The notes beneath the pieces were generated by a model. That model searched no databases. It was given only the letters and a program-made list of their open reading frames with translations, and was not told the DNA's origin. A DNA stretch of 64,000 nt from contig OY781533.1 of assembly GCA_963677015.1 (NCBI GenBank), positions 62,001 through 126,000 on the forward strand. Reading direction: 5' to 3'. The position numbers and the translations under genes were made by a program. The stretch comes from G963556115 sp963677015 (lineage in GTDB: Bacteria > Planctomycetota > SZUA-567). Positions 36,204 to 45,014 of this stretch are shown one piece after another. Within the stretch, counting starts at the first letter, position 1, and each line of letters begins with the position of its first letter.

Positions 36204-37769
36204 ATGAAACGTCCGTTATTTGATATTATCAAAGGTGATAATAAATTTAAAATTTTGATTGTGGATGATAAAACGGACAACATTGAGGTGGCTGCGTCCG
36301 CACTGGCTCCTGAGGGCTTTACGCTTCTTTTTGCTCAATCTGGGGCGGATTGTCTGCGTATTGCGGAAAAAGAACAACCTGATCTGATACTGCTTGATAT
36401 CATGATGCCTGAGATGGATGGTGTCGAAACCTGCAGAATACTCAAGGAAAATCCGGCAACAGCGCATATCGCAGTGATATTTCTGACCGCAAAAATAGAT
36501 GATGAAACTTTGAGTAACAGTTTTGCCGCCGGCGGTGATGATTATATTTCCAAGCCTTTTTCATCTACATCATTACTTGCCAGAGTCTATAATCAGTTGC
36601 GAATAATCTATAAACGTGAAGCATTGATTCAGGCTCAGGAACGGTTGGCAAATGCGGAGAAAGATCAGTTGCTGGGGTTGCTTGCTGGCGGTATAGCACA
36701 TGACTTTAATAATCAGCTCAATGGGATAATGGGGTTTTCAGATCTTATAAAGGATAGAACAACCGATGATAAAATCATCCGTCTGGCGGATCTTATAACT
36801 GAATGTGGCGAAAGATGCGCTACTCTCACCAATAATTTATTGGCGTTTGCCGGTAAGGGCAAATACCAGATGACGCAGATAAATATTTCAAGTCTGCTTA
36901 AGAATACTGTCGGCAATGTTTTGTCCAAGTATCCGCATGTTCAACTTGTAATGAATAATGTTGCGACGTCGACAACTATTGTTGGAGATAATACACAGAT
37001 AAGCAGTGTCTTTGAAGCGGTTATAATCAATGCTCTTGAGGCAATGAGTAAAGACTCCGGCGGCATATTGACAATTGATATCTCTGATTGGGACATGGTT
37101 GTACCGAAGGTGGCTCATGTTGTAAAGCATCCGGGGGATTCTAATTTTCTGGAAATTAAAGTATCTGATACCGGGATAGGTATTTCTGAAGAGGATATTG
37201 TTCATGTCTTTGAGCCGTTCTTTACAACCAAGGATTTGAGTTCGGGTGGCGGTATGAGTCTGGCTGCAGCCAACGGTATCGTTGATAATCATGGTGGTGC
37301 GATTTATATTCAGAGTATTGAGGGAAAAGGAACGGCTGTAATTATTCTTCTTCCTGTGGATAATAATATTCAGGATTCTGTAGTGGAATCAAAAGATAAA
37401 ACTTTTGAAGACAATTCTGAGCAGGATTGTGTTCTGGTGATTGATGATAATAAAATGAGTCGTATTCTGCTTGAGGATATTATTACAAATCAATCATATA
37501 AAGTATTTACCGCCAGTAATGGTGCGGATGGTCTGGATATTTTCAAGCAGTTTAAGAATAAGATTAAAACGGTATTTCTTGATTATATTATGCCTCAGAT
37601 GTCTGGTGAAGAGGTTTTGCGGCATTTGCTGGAACTGGATGATAAGGCCAGAGTGTATATGATATCAGGCTATAAGTCTGAGCAGGATGTTAAAGAGCTT
37701 ATGGATATCGGAGCGAAAGGTTTTATTAAAAAACCCTTTAAATGCCAGGAGATTCTGGAAATAATCTGA
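36204..37769 (+). CDS. Receiver-kinase-receiver hybrid protein
   Basis: Cytoplasmic 521-residue relay protein. N-terminal receiver with VDDK and phospho-acceptor Asp65 in LILLDIMMPEMDG, Lys117 in YISKPF. Kinase core with GGIAHDFNNQL (His166), N box VIINALEAM, DTGIGISEED and an altered G2 box (GGGMSLAA instead of GxGLGL). C-terminal receiver with VIDDNK, Asp460 in FLDYIMPQMSG and KKPF. Both receivers look functional, unlike the one in the preceding giant kinase, so this protein probably supplies the phospho-acceptor for it. The start follows AAGGAATAAG and the genes are four bases apart. No DNA-binding domain exists in either, so output is to another partner. Confidence 0.92.
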   Translation: MKRPLFDIIKGDNKFKILIVDDKTDNIEVAASALAPEGFTLLFAQSGADCLRIAEKEQPDLILLDIMMPEMDGVETCRILKENPATAHIAVIFLTAKIDDETLSNSFAAGGDDYISKPFSSTSLLARVYNQLRIIYKREALIQAQERLANAEKDQLLGLLAGGIAHDFNNQLNGIMGFSDLIKDRTTDDKIIRLADLITECGERCATLTNNLLAFAGKGKYQMTQINISSLLKNTVGNVLSKYPHVQLVMNNVATSTTIVGDNTQISSVFEAVIINALEAMSKDSGGILTIDISDWDMVVPKVAHVVKHPGDSNFLEIKVSDTGIGISEEDIVHVFEPFFTTKDLSSGGGMSLAAANGIVDNHGGAIYIQSIEGKGTAVIILLPVDNNIQDSVVESKDKTFEDNSEQDCVLVIDDNKMSRILLEDIITNQSYKVFTASNGADGLDIFKQFKNKIKTVFLDYIMPQMSGEEVLRHLLELDDKARVYMISGYKSEQDVKELMDIGAKGFIKKPFKCQEILEII

Positions 37770-37964
37770 TTTAATGAAGCTTTTGCCGGAAAAATCAGCC
37801 GTTTATATTATCTTAATATTATTGTTTTTATTCATATTGAGCTATTTTATTTAATAATTTATATTTTTATGGTTACCAAATCGCTATTTTTTTAACGTCG
37901 GGATTTGGAATAATTGAAAGAAAGCGGGTTAAAATACATCTTTTTACAGTTTGGCGGTAATGAC

Positions 37965-37997
37965 AGCATTCCAGGTGATTCCGGGTGCTTTTTTTTT
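37965..37997 (+). terminator. Weak hairpin followed by T9, between the kinase operon and the Asp-rich gene
   Basis: AGCA (37965-37968) can pair with TGCT (37986-37989), extended by CC/GG inside, and nine T follow (37989-37997). It could end the kinase operon or attenuate the 38069 gene. A similar CCxGxTGATTxCGG segment before a T run lies in the flagellin leader at 41532-41554. The rest of 37770-38068 shows a TAAAATAC -10-like box at 37930-37937 and nothing else. Confidence 0.4.
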
Positions 37998-38068
37998 GTC
38001 GCTCTAAAATGGAACGGAACTTGTAATGTCAGGTCTGTCGCTACTTTTGTCAATGTTAAAGGATGATT

Positions 38069-40009
38069 ATGATTACCAGCGTTGTTGATGGCGAAGATCG
38101 CCAGACCTATTATACCAATTCATCAAATATCGGTTCCGCGAGTGGTTGTGTCTTTCTTGATGCCTTTACAAAATCTCTGGAGGAGGATAATTCGGATGCA
38201 GTTACTGTCGGCAGCGCCCGAAGTGTGATTGCTCTCAATGCCTATACAAGTAGTGGCGAAGCGGTAGCCTTTACGATAGACAGTAGTGATTATATTAATG
38301 ACTCTGCTGATCCGCGGGCGGATAAATATTTTGACGACGCTGAGAATGTTCTGAATGCCTTGAAGAGCGAGTATGCTAAAATCAAGGATATGGGGTTTAC
38401 CGATGTTGAAATAAGTGATACTGAATTTGCTGAAATTTCACAGGTTTTTGCGCGGGTTTCAGCGTTTTCACATTATAATGATCAGGATTATTACGGGGAG
38501 AATAACCTGGGGCGTTATGAGCTTTCAACCGGTATGGTTGTGGATATGGTGCATCAGGAGTTTGTGGTTTCAAGTGATTATTCTGAGCAGAATGGCGGCG
38601 TTATTCCAGCCAACTGGACCGATACCAATCCGATATCGTCTCTTCCCGGTTTTGAGGATTTCAGCAGTGGCGGATTTGATAAAGTTATCGCTTTGCCGGA
38701 TGGTTCTGACATTGATGACCCCTCAGATGGTGATGCGGCAGATGATGCAACCGGCGATACGGATGATACCGATGATACTTCCGGTACTGATGATACTGGT
38801 TCAACCGATGGCAGTGATGATGCAGATAATGATGATAGTGATGGAATTGATTCCAAGTACCACATTGAGGACGACGCGGTTATTAAAGCATTATTCAAGC
38901 TTCTTACTGAGAATACCGAGACCGTCGGTTACGGATCGGCGGCTGAGACGGACTTCAAAGATCTGGTAATTGATTTTAATCAGGAATTGGGAACCAAGGA
39001 TACTATTGCTGACGCAAAAGAATATTTTGATTCGGCATTGCCGTATATTGCGGAACTGGCAAATCTTCTGGAGGAACCGGAGACAGCGATAAAGATTTTC
39101 AAGTCGGTGAATGTGATCTTTGATGCGGAATTTACCAATGATAATTATAGTGTGGTTGATTCGGGTAATGACAGTATTAATACTGAATTATATAATATGC
39201 GCGGACAGATAGATTATTATCTGAAAAAGATGGAAGCATTGAAGGATGAGATGGATGCGTATAACGAAGAGCATCCGCTTGATGCCGGCAGTACAGAGTC
39301 CGATCCGGTTTGGGATGCTAAGATAGAGCGTATGCATAGCCTTATTGATGCTTTTTTCGGTGATTATGGTCCGGTGGGTGCGGAGAGTTTTATTGAGAGT
39401 AAACTTGAAGAGCCTGCTGATGACGGGGATGATAGCAGTGATGTTTCTGGACCGGAAGAAGGGCTGGTAGGCGATATTTATGCGGTTATAACTAAATATC
39501 CTAATGGTATTCCGCTTGATTCTGATGGTCAGGCAGGTGTGCTGACTGCGGTAAATGACTTTAGAAATACGGTATATGAATTAATGAGTTCCGGTTATAG
39601 CGGTTCGGATCTTAAAGAAGAATTTGATGTGGCTTTGCCTTATCTTAATAAAGCGTTTACGCTTATTAATGATACTGAAGCAGTTGAGGATTATCTGAAT
39701 ATTGTTTATGAAACTTTTGCGAAGGCATTTCTTGAGGATAATGGCAGTATTCCTGAGAGCTATGACGAGGATTTTGCTAATGAAATTTCTCAGCAGCGCG
39801 GTAAGATGAAGCAGGCGATCACCAGTATGGAATATTATAATTCACGGATTGATGAAGCGATGGCATCTGGTCAGCCGGATTCGGTAATCAGCGGTTATAC
39901 GGCAAAAATTGATGAGGCTCTGGATAATTTTATAGCAGCTACCGGGGTGGAGAGCTATCAAACCGCTTTAAACAGATATTTGCAGGAGCAGAGTGATACT
40001 GCGGAATAA
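38069..40009 (+). CDS. Acidic protein with Asp/Thr-rich linker and tandem internal duplication
   Basis: Unrecognised, 646 residues, very acidic. Residues 1-210 form one region, residues 211-260 are a linker built of DDT, TDD, GTD and GSDD repeats, then two diverged copies of a helical domain of about 180 residues follow (about 267-449 and 463-646). Matching pieces of the copies are YFDSALPY / EFDVALPY, NVIFDAEF / YETFAKAF, MRGQIDYYLKKMEAL / QRGKMKQAITSMEYY and GAESFIESKL / GVESYQTALNRYL. There is no signal peptide, so if exported it would go through a non-Sec route; the flagellar export apparatus is one possibility given the nearby flagellin, but that is speculation. ATG 38069 is chosen because AAAGG is six bases before it; the ATG at 38063 is too close. 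Confidence 0.8.
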   Translation: MITSVVDGEDRQTYYTNSSNIGSASGCVFLDAFTKSLEEDNSDAVTVGSARSVIALNAYTSSGEAVAFTIDSSDYINDSADPRADKYFDDAENVLNALKSEYAKIKDMGFTDVEISDTEFAEISQVFARVSAFSHYNDQDYYGENNLGRYELSTGMVVDMVHQEFVVSSDYSEQNGGVIPANWTDTNPISSLPGFEDFSSGGFDKVIALPDGSDIDDPSDGDAADDATGDTDDTDDTSGTDDTGSTDGSDDADNDDSDGIDSKYHIEDDAVIKALFKLLTENTETVGYGSAAETDFKDLVIDFNQELGTKDTIADAKEYFDSALPYIAELANLLEEPETAIKIFKSVNVIFDAEFTNDNYSVVDSGNDSINTELYNMRGQIDYYLKKMEALKDEMDAYNEEHPLDAGSTESDPVWDAKIERMHSLIDAFFGDYGPVGAESFIESKLEEPADDGDDSSDVSGPEEGLVGDIYAVITKYPNGIPLDSDGQAGVLTAVNDFRNTVYELMSSGYSGSDLKEEFDVALPYLNKAFTLINDTEAVEDYLNIVYETFAKAFLEDNGSIPESYDEDFANEISQQRGKMKQAITSMEYYNSRIDEAMASGQPDSVISGYTAKIDEALDNFIAATGVESYQTALNRYLQEQSDTAE

Positions 40010-40068
40010 TCGGATTTTATGCTGTTATAAATAGAATACAAGCGCTATAATAGGGTATTATAAATTAT

Positions 40069-40102
40069 AATAATTGAACCTTTTAATTAAGGTTCAATTA
40101 TT
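40069..40102 (+). terminator. Rho-independent terminator after the Asp-rich protein gene
   Basis: Exact 14-bp arms (AATAATTGAACCTT at 40069-40082, complement at 40089-40102) with a six-base loop, followed by a T-rich stretch. Confidence 0.8.
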
Positions 40103-40217
40103 TTATTGTGCGAATTTGACAGATAGTGCGTCTGGTTGGAATTGCGGGTGTGAATGTCGGATCTGGTATTCGGCTTAGTTACTGAATTTTCAGGTCGTCT
40201 AAAGGAGATTAGGAATT

Positions 40218-41234
40218 ATGAAAAGCAAGGTAAGATGGGGTATAATTGCTCCGGGGTATATTGCACACAAGTTTGCGACTGGGCTGCGGGCGGTGGAAAA
40301 GGGTGAGGTTTATGCTGTTTGTTCCCGCAAACTCGAGAATGCGCGGAGTTTCATTGCGGAATTCGGAGGAGAAAAAGTTTACGATTCAGAGGATGCCTTT
40401 GTGCAGGATCCGGAGATTGATGTGGTGTATATTGCTAATCCACATCCTTTTCATGTGAGTTCGGCATTGAAGTGTCTGAATGCCGGTAAGGCTGTGCTCT
40501 GTGAAAAACCGATGACGGTTTGTGCTGCTGATACTGCGGTGCTGATAGAGGCTGCACAGAAAAATAACGTGTTTCTGATGGAAGCGATGTGGACCAGATT
40601 TTTGCCGGTTATGTATAAAGTGCGCGAATTGCTGGCAAGCGGTATTATCGGTGAGGTACGTCTGGTAAGTGCCGACTTCGGCTTTAATCCGGGAAGTTAT
40701 GATCCTGAGTCCCGGCTGCTGGCGCCTGAGCTAGCTGGCGGAGCGCTATTGGATGTAGGTATTTATCCCCTGGCGTTCTGTTCAATGGTTCTGGGAAAGC
40801 CGTCACGGGTACAGAGTGCGGCATATCTCGGTAAGACCGGTGTAGATGAGCAGTTTTCAGCGGTATTGGAGTATGGTAACGGGGTTATGGCTAATATTAT
40901 GGGAGCGGTGCAGACTCAGACCAGTCAGAATGCCTGGATTTACGGTACCGAGGGATCAATAAAGATTTCAAGTCCCTGGTGGTGTGGCACGGAGCTTAGT
41001 TTATTCAGGGTGGATAAGACGGCTGATACTGATCCGGTCAACTTTGGCGCAGAAGAGCGGCTAGTATTCCCTTACGAGTCTAATGGGTATAATTGTGAAG
41101 CTGCGGCGGTAAGTGATCTTATTCTTGCCGGTAAAAAGGAGTGTGAGATTATGCCGCTGGCAGAGTCTCTGGAACTTGCTGAGACTATGGATATTGCCAG
41201 AAAGCAATGGGGTTTGAAATATCCGTTTGAATAG
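40218..41234 (+). CDS. Gfo/Idh/MocA family oxidoreductase
   Basis: NAD(P)-dependent dehydrogenase, usually acting on sugars or their derivatives. N-terminal Rossmann fold with WGIIAPGYIAHKFA, YIANPHPFHVSSALKCL and the family's CEKPMTV carrying the catalytic Lys, then GGALLDVGIYPLAFC with the Asp, and a C-terminal beta-sheet domain. Length of 338 is normal. It is closest by pattern to the dihydrodiol dehydrogenase / glucose-fructose oxidoreductase-like branch; substrate unknown. ATG follows AAAGGAGATTAGG. It is a single gene between two stem-loops. Confidence 0.94.
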   Translation: MKSKVRWGIIAPGYIAHKFATGLRAVEKGEVYAVCSRKLENARSFIAEFGGEKVYDSEDAFVQDPEIDVVYIANPHPFHVSSALKCLNAGKAVLCEKPMTVCAADTAVLIEAAQKNNVFLMEAMWTRFLPVMYKVRELLASGIIGEVRLVSADFGFNPGSYDPESRLLAPELAGGALLDVGIYPLAFCSMVLGKPSRVQSAAYLGKTGVDEQFSAVLEYGNGVMANIMGAVQTQTSQNAWIYGTEGSIKISSPWWCGTELSLFRVDKTADTDPVNFGAEERLVFPYESNGYNCEAAAVSDLILAGKKECEIMPLAESLELAETMDIARKQWGLKYPFE

Positions 41235-41294
41235 ATTAGAAAATTTTTATTAGGGTTGCGTATAGAGTATGACGTTCGCAGCTTGTCTTTAGTC

Positions 41295-41333
41295 AATAAG
41301 CTTTACACGGTGCCGTACTGTGTAAAGCTTATT
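41295..41333 (+). terminator. 14-bp stem-loop after the oxidoreductase gene
   Basis: Perfect arms AATAAGCTTTACAC (41295-41308) and its complement (41320-41333) with an 11-base loop; ATTT follows on the plus strand. Probably a terminator isolating the flagellin unit. Besides this and the flagellin promoter the 410-base gap to 41644 holds a long AT-rich leader. Confidence 0.65.
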
Positions 41334-41441
41334 ATTTGGACGGTTATTCAGTCAGGTTATTTGAGCATATTTTGGGTATTTTGAGCCTTTGCGTAATACT
41401 TAACTATACTTCAATTTTGGCCGTAAAGGTTAAAGTTTTAT

Positions 41442-41470
41442 TTGACAAGTGTAAAAAAATGTGATAAAAT
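41442..41470 (+). promoter_or_regulatory. Flagellin promoter
   Basis: Exact TTGACA at 41442-41447, 17-base spacer, TAAAAT at 41465-41470: a near-consensus sigma-70 promoter. Just upstream TAAAGTTT (41431-41438) equals the flagellar sigma-28 -35 sequence, but no GCCGATAA lies at the right distance. The transcript would have an untranslated leader of about 165 bases. Confidence 0.7.
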
Positions 41471-41644
41471 ACAGTAAAGTAGGAATATGAAGAGTTCCGT
41501 ATTTTCTGCTTGTGTACTGCATTTGTAAATACCGGATGATTGCGGTCTTTTTTTGATATTTACTACTGGATAGGTGCAGTAAAGATTGTATATTAGTTGC
41601 GCAGTTCTACGGACAGGACTGTAATTACTATGGAGGGTTTTATC

Positions 41645-43165
41645 ATGTTGAGTGGAATAAGTTCAGGTACTACAAGTAGTATCATCAATAATCTTAACAA
41701 ATCCCGTGAAAAAGCCAGCAGTGCTATGACTAGCATTTCTTCAGGAGTGAAGATAAATACCGCCAGTGATGATCCGGCGGGTGTTGTTATTTCATCCCAG
41801 TTGTATAGTCAGCTTGTCGGTATGAGCCGGGCTTATCAGAATACTCAGGAAGCATATAATATGTTTTCTATCGCTGAAGGTGGCCTAAGCGGCATTTCTT
41901 CAGCATTATCGGAGATGAAGAGCCTTACCGTGGCTGCCGGTAATACCGGGGTCAGCGGGGAAGATCAGATAAGCGCTCTGCAGTCACAGATGAACGGGCT
42001 GCTGTCTACTGTGAATAATATCGCTTCGACCACAAACTATAGCAGTAAGAGTCTGCTCAATGGAACAGAGTCTCTGCCTGCGGATGCTCTGACTGAATCA
42101 GGTGACGTGGCGAATATACTTGATCTGGATGCCAGTGATATAGAGTTGTACACTGGTACGGGGCAGGATAGTGTAAGTATCAGTTTTAGCGGTGATGCTG
42201 CAGATCAGGCGGAGAAAGCGACGGTTGAAACCAGTTTTGGCGGCGGCAGCACAACGTTGACTGCGGATCAGGAATTTACCGTTACCGGCAGTGCCGGCAG
42301 TGTTGATTTTAGTTTTGCTGCCGGAACCTCGATTGAGGATATGGTCAGTGAGATCAATGCCAGCAGTGATGAGACTGGAGTCGAGGCTTATGCTATTGAC
42401 GGTTCTTCCGAGGTGCGGCTGACTTCTACGGATTATGGCAGCAGCCAGAGTGTAACTGTGGAGCAGACAACAGGCGATGCTTTTGCTGCGGCTGGAAGCA
42501 GCGTTACTGATTTCGGTCAGGATCTTACGGTTACTGTAGATGGTGAAGAGGTTACCGGTGAGGGTCTTTCTGTTGCGGTAGACACTGAGAATATCTCCGG
42601 GACTCTGGTATTCAACGCACCGGAAGACGGAGCAGCTGAGACAGGTGTTGCTCAGAGCGGGTATAGTCAGGATACGCTGACCGATGCTGCAGAATCACGT
42701 CAGGTAACTGTCGAGGATGCCGGCGGCGGGGTTCAGCTTCAACTGGGCGAGGGGGCTGGAGACAGTGATTCTTCGCTCAATCTTCCCGATGCCAGTCTGA
42801 GTAATCTGGGTAGAGTTACTATCGATGGTGAGGAGTATTCGCTGCAGGATCTTTTCTCCGGCGGTAGCGCTTCTCTTGCAGAGAATCCTGATATTGCGCA
42901 GCAGGTAGTGGAGCAGGCGATACAGGATGTCGCGTCCATGCGGGCGGATATAGGTGCATATCAGAGTAATACTCTTACAGCCAATTCCAATTATCTGGAG
43001 GTGGCGATGGAGAATATAACTGCGGCCAACAGTGCGATAACCGACACTGATATTGCCGAGAGTGTGACCGAGATGACCTCGGCGCAGATCCTTGAGCAGA
43101 CCGGAATATTCGGTATTCAGCAGGTCAATGAGATGAATGCATTGACTTTATCACTTCTTCCTTAG
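41645..43165 (+). CDS. fliC: Flagellin with large central insertion
   Basis: Filament subunit secreted through the flagellar apparatus, 506 residues. The conserved N-terminal D0/D1 helices (SISSGVKINTASDDPAGVVIS, in part; AYQNTQEAYNMFSIAEGGL) end near residue 135. The C-terminal D1/D0 helices (about 410-506) contain ADIGAYQSN, NITAANSAITDTDIAE and ILEQTGIFGIQQVNEMNALTLSLL, in part. The centre, about 270 residues rich in Ser, Gly, Glu and Val, includes a flagellin hook IN-type motif (TSIEDMVSEINA then EVRLTS). There is no Cys. ATG at 41645 follows GGAGGG at seven bases; the upstream in-frame ATGs give a non-flagellin N-terminus. It is a single gene with its own promoter and strong terminator. 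Confidence 0.95.
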   Translation: MLSGISSGTTSSIINNLNKSREKASSAMTSISSGVKINTASDDPAGVVISSQLYSQLVGMSRAYQNTQEAYNMFSIAEGGLSGISSALSEMKSLTVAAGNTGVSGEDQISALQSQMNGLLSTVNNIASTTNYSSKSLLNGTESLPADALTESGDVANILDLDASDIELYTGTGQDSVSISFSGDAADQAEKATVETSFGGGSTTLTADQEFTVTGSAGSVDFSFAAGTSIEDMVSEINASSDETGVEAYAIDGSSEVRLTSTDYGSSQSVTVEQTTGDAFAAAGSSVTDFGQDLTVTVDGEEVTGEGLSVAVDTENISGTLVFNAPEDGAAETGVAQSGYSQDTLTDAAESRQVTVEDAGGGVQLQLGEGAGDSDSSLNLPDASLSNLGRVTIDGEEYSLQDLFSGGSASLAENPDIAQQVVEQAIQDVASMRADIGAYQSNTLTANSNYLEVAMENITAANSAITDTDIAESVTEMTSAQILEQTGIFGIQQVNEMNALTLSLLP

Positions 43166-43195
43166 TTCCTTTGATACTTTGTGTCAGAGCCACGG

Positions 43196-43226
43196 CATGC
43201 GGGGATTTTTCCCCGCATGTTTTTTT
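43196..43226 (+). terminator. Flagellin terminator
   Basis: Perfect GC-rich 9-bp stem (CATGCGGGG at 43196-43204, complement 43211-43219), six-base loop, seven T. Confidence 0.95.
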
Positions 43227-43329
43227 AAGCTGCTTAGATCTTTAACTGCTTATCAGTGGTAATTTTTATTGTGGTATGTGGTCTGTATTGCAACATAAAG
43301 CAGCGATACATGTAGTGTCAGTAAAAAAA

Positions 43330-43959
43330 TTATTTCTTTTGGTGCAGTACAAGGATCAGACGGGAATAAGTTTTAAGGTAATGATCGATAACTGCGGGTT
43401 GTTCTGTTTCAGGAGTAATAATTGCTTCATCTGCAAGTGTAAGATTGGTACAGATACTCAGAGTGTGAGAAGCGGAGGTAAGTGCCGTCAGTTCTTTGAT
43501 CCAGCTGCTGCTGGCGCTATTGCCGCCGAGAATGACAATGGTTTCATTTTCCGCTATACTTTGGGGATCGAATTTTGGTATGCCGGCGTGAGCGGAGATT
43601 ATCTTTGCAGTGCTTGCTGTCAGTCCCAGACGTGCAAGAGCGACCTGAATAGAACTGATGCCGGGGATAACCTCGCAGTTCGCTATGCCGAATTTCCGGA
43701 TTACACTTTCGGCTAGGCTATAATAAGCGGTATCACCGCTGACGAGCACGCCGACCTTTCCTTCTGCCTCCGTGATGGCTGTCAGAAGGTTGGCAGTGCC
43801 GGTGTAAGGTATCTTTTTACCGGTAAATTCTGGAAAGAGCTCGAAAAGACGGGACGCTCCGGCCAATACGTCCATTTCCAGAGCGCGTTTTCTGGCGAGC
43901 GGAATCAGATAATCAGGGCTTCCCGGCCCGCAGCCGATGATGCTTATTTTTTCTGTCAT
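43330..43959 (-). CDS. cbiE: Cobalt-precorrin-7 (C5)-methyltransferase CbiE
   Basis: Tetrapyrrole methylase of the anaerobic cobalamin route. Motifs: ISIIGCGPGSPDYL, VGVLVSGDTAYYSL and CEVIPGISSIQVALARLGL. The 209-residue size is that of stand-alone CbiE; the CbiT decarboxylase part of CobL is not fused and is not in the window. Its ATG overlaps the cbiD stop by four bases (ATGA), so the two are coupled. Confidence 0.93.
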   Translation of the reverse strand: MTEKISIIGCGPGSPDYLIPLARKRALEMDVLAGASRLFELFPEFTGKKIPYTGTANLLTAITEAEGKVGVLVSGDTAYYSLAESVIRKFGIANCEVIPGISSIQVALARLGLTASTAKIISAHAGIPKFDPQSIAENETIVILGGNSASSSWIKELTALTSASHTLSICTNLTLADEAIITPETEQPAVIDHYLKTYSRLILVLHQKK

Positions 43960-45014
43960 TTGCTGTTGTCTCCGGTAGAGGCCAGTATGTGGTTCTGCAT
44001 ATCAATCAGGGTTACAGTTATACTTGTAAGCTTGTATTTGTCAATTACCGCTTGCTTGATATTTGCGGCTAAGATGCCGGCCAGTCTGAATTTGTCCTGT
44101 TCGGGAAGTTCCTGAAATAATCCTTCTACGGTGGTGCTGTTACCGGTTATCGGTATATTGAGTTCTCTGGCAGTATGCTGCACCAGCGGCAGGGCTGATG
44201 GTGAATGTTTTGAATGAGTATTGAAATATCCGAGGCTGAATTTAACGAGTTTGCCGGGATGTGAAAGAATTTGAAGTCTGGTAATATTCTTCTTTACTGC
44301 ATGGATAAGAGCGGTATCCCACTCATTACTGACCTCAATAATTTCGTTGTCGGCAGCGTTATAAAATGATTTTGCTGCCCGCATACCATAGTGCCCGGCT
44401 ACGAGAATAAGCTTATTTACGCCTGCGGCGGCTGCAACATCGATGCTTATCCGGACTGTCTCCTGAATAGCTTCATGTGAGAAAGGGCGGACAATACCGG
44501 AGGTGCCGATGATCGAGATACCACCAACTATCCCGAGGCGGGGATTGAAGGTCTTTGCCGCCAGCTCTTTACCGTTTTCGACACTTAGGGTTATATCTAT
44601 GCCGCGGCTGGTGAATTTTCTGGCGGTTTCAATTAACATTCGGCGTGGCACCGGGTTTATAGCCGGTTCACCTACCGGTATCTGCAGCCCGGGTCGGGTT
44701 ATAGTTCCGACCCCGTCTCCGGCAAAGAAGCGGATATCATGCAGATTATTCAGACGCACACTGGCGGAGATCAGAGCGCCGGCGGTGATATCAGGGTCGT
44801 CCCCGGCGAACTTGCGTACTCCGGCAGTGGCGATATCATTGTCGGTAGTGCTGAAAATAATATCCATGGCGGCAGTGCTGCCGTCAGGAAGGATAAAATC
44901 AACCTGTTTCCGGTGTTGCTTATTAAGGAGCAGGTCAAGGGCGGCGGCTGTGGCGGCGGTCGCACAGCTGCCGGTTGTAAAGCCGGTTCTGAGGGGTCTG
45001 GTATCATCAATCAT
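43956..45014 (-). CDS. cbiD: Cobalt-precorrin-5B (C1)-methyltransferase CbiD
   Basis: Puts the C1 methyl group on the corrin ring in the anaerobic cobalamin pathway. N-terminal RTGFTTGSCATAATAAALD is the family signature; GDDPDITAGALI and VGTITRPGLQIPVGEPAINPVPR, in part, also match. Length of 352 is standard. The ATG has only a poor ribosome site. No B12-box-like sequence is visible in the 276-base region upstream, so I see no cobalamin riboswitch. The rest of the cbi genes must lie elsewhere, although cobA-hemD is at 23 kb. Confidence 0.95.
   Translation of the reverse strand: MIDDTRPLRTGFTTGSCATAATAAALDLLLNKQHRKQVDFILPDGSTAAMDIIFSTTDNDIATAGVRKFAGDDPDITAGALISASVRLNNLHDIRFFAGDGVGTITRPGLQIPVGEPAINPVPRRMLIETARKFTSRGIDITLSVENGKELAAKTFNPRLGIVGGISIIGTSGIVRPFSHEAIQETVRISIDVAAAAGVNKLILVAGHYGMRAAKSFYNAADNEIIEVSNEWDTALIHAVKKNITRLQILSHPGKLVKFSLGYFNTHSKHSPSALPLVQHTARELNIPITGNSTTVEGLFQELPEQDKFRLAGILAANIKQAVIDKYKLTSITVTLIDMQNHILASTGDNSK

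Noticed and set aside
38745..38850. CRISPR-like or tandem DNA repeat
   Set aside because: The short GAT/ACC-type repeats encode the Asp/Thr linker and have no regular repeat-spacer structure.
38415..38969. 184-codon plus-strand ORF inside the Asp-rich gene
   Set aside because: Frame shadow caused by the repetitive GATGA-rich linker; Met/Ile repeats in it are artefacts of the same repeats.
41477..41554. Cyclic-di-GMP riboswitch in the flagellin leader
   Set aside because: The GEMM core sequence and tetraloop-receptor features are not present.
43276..43716. 146-codon plus-strand ORF opposite cbiE
   Set aside because: It is the shadow of cbiE, whose motifs and overlap with cbiD are clear.
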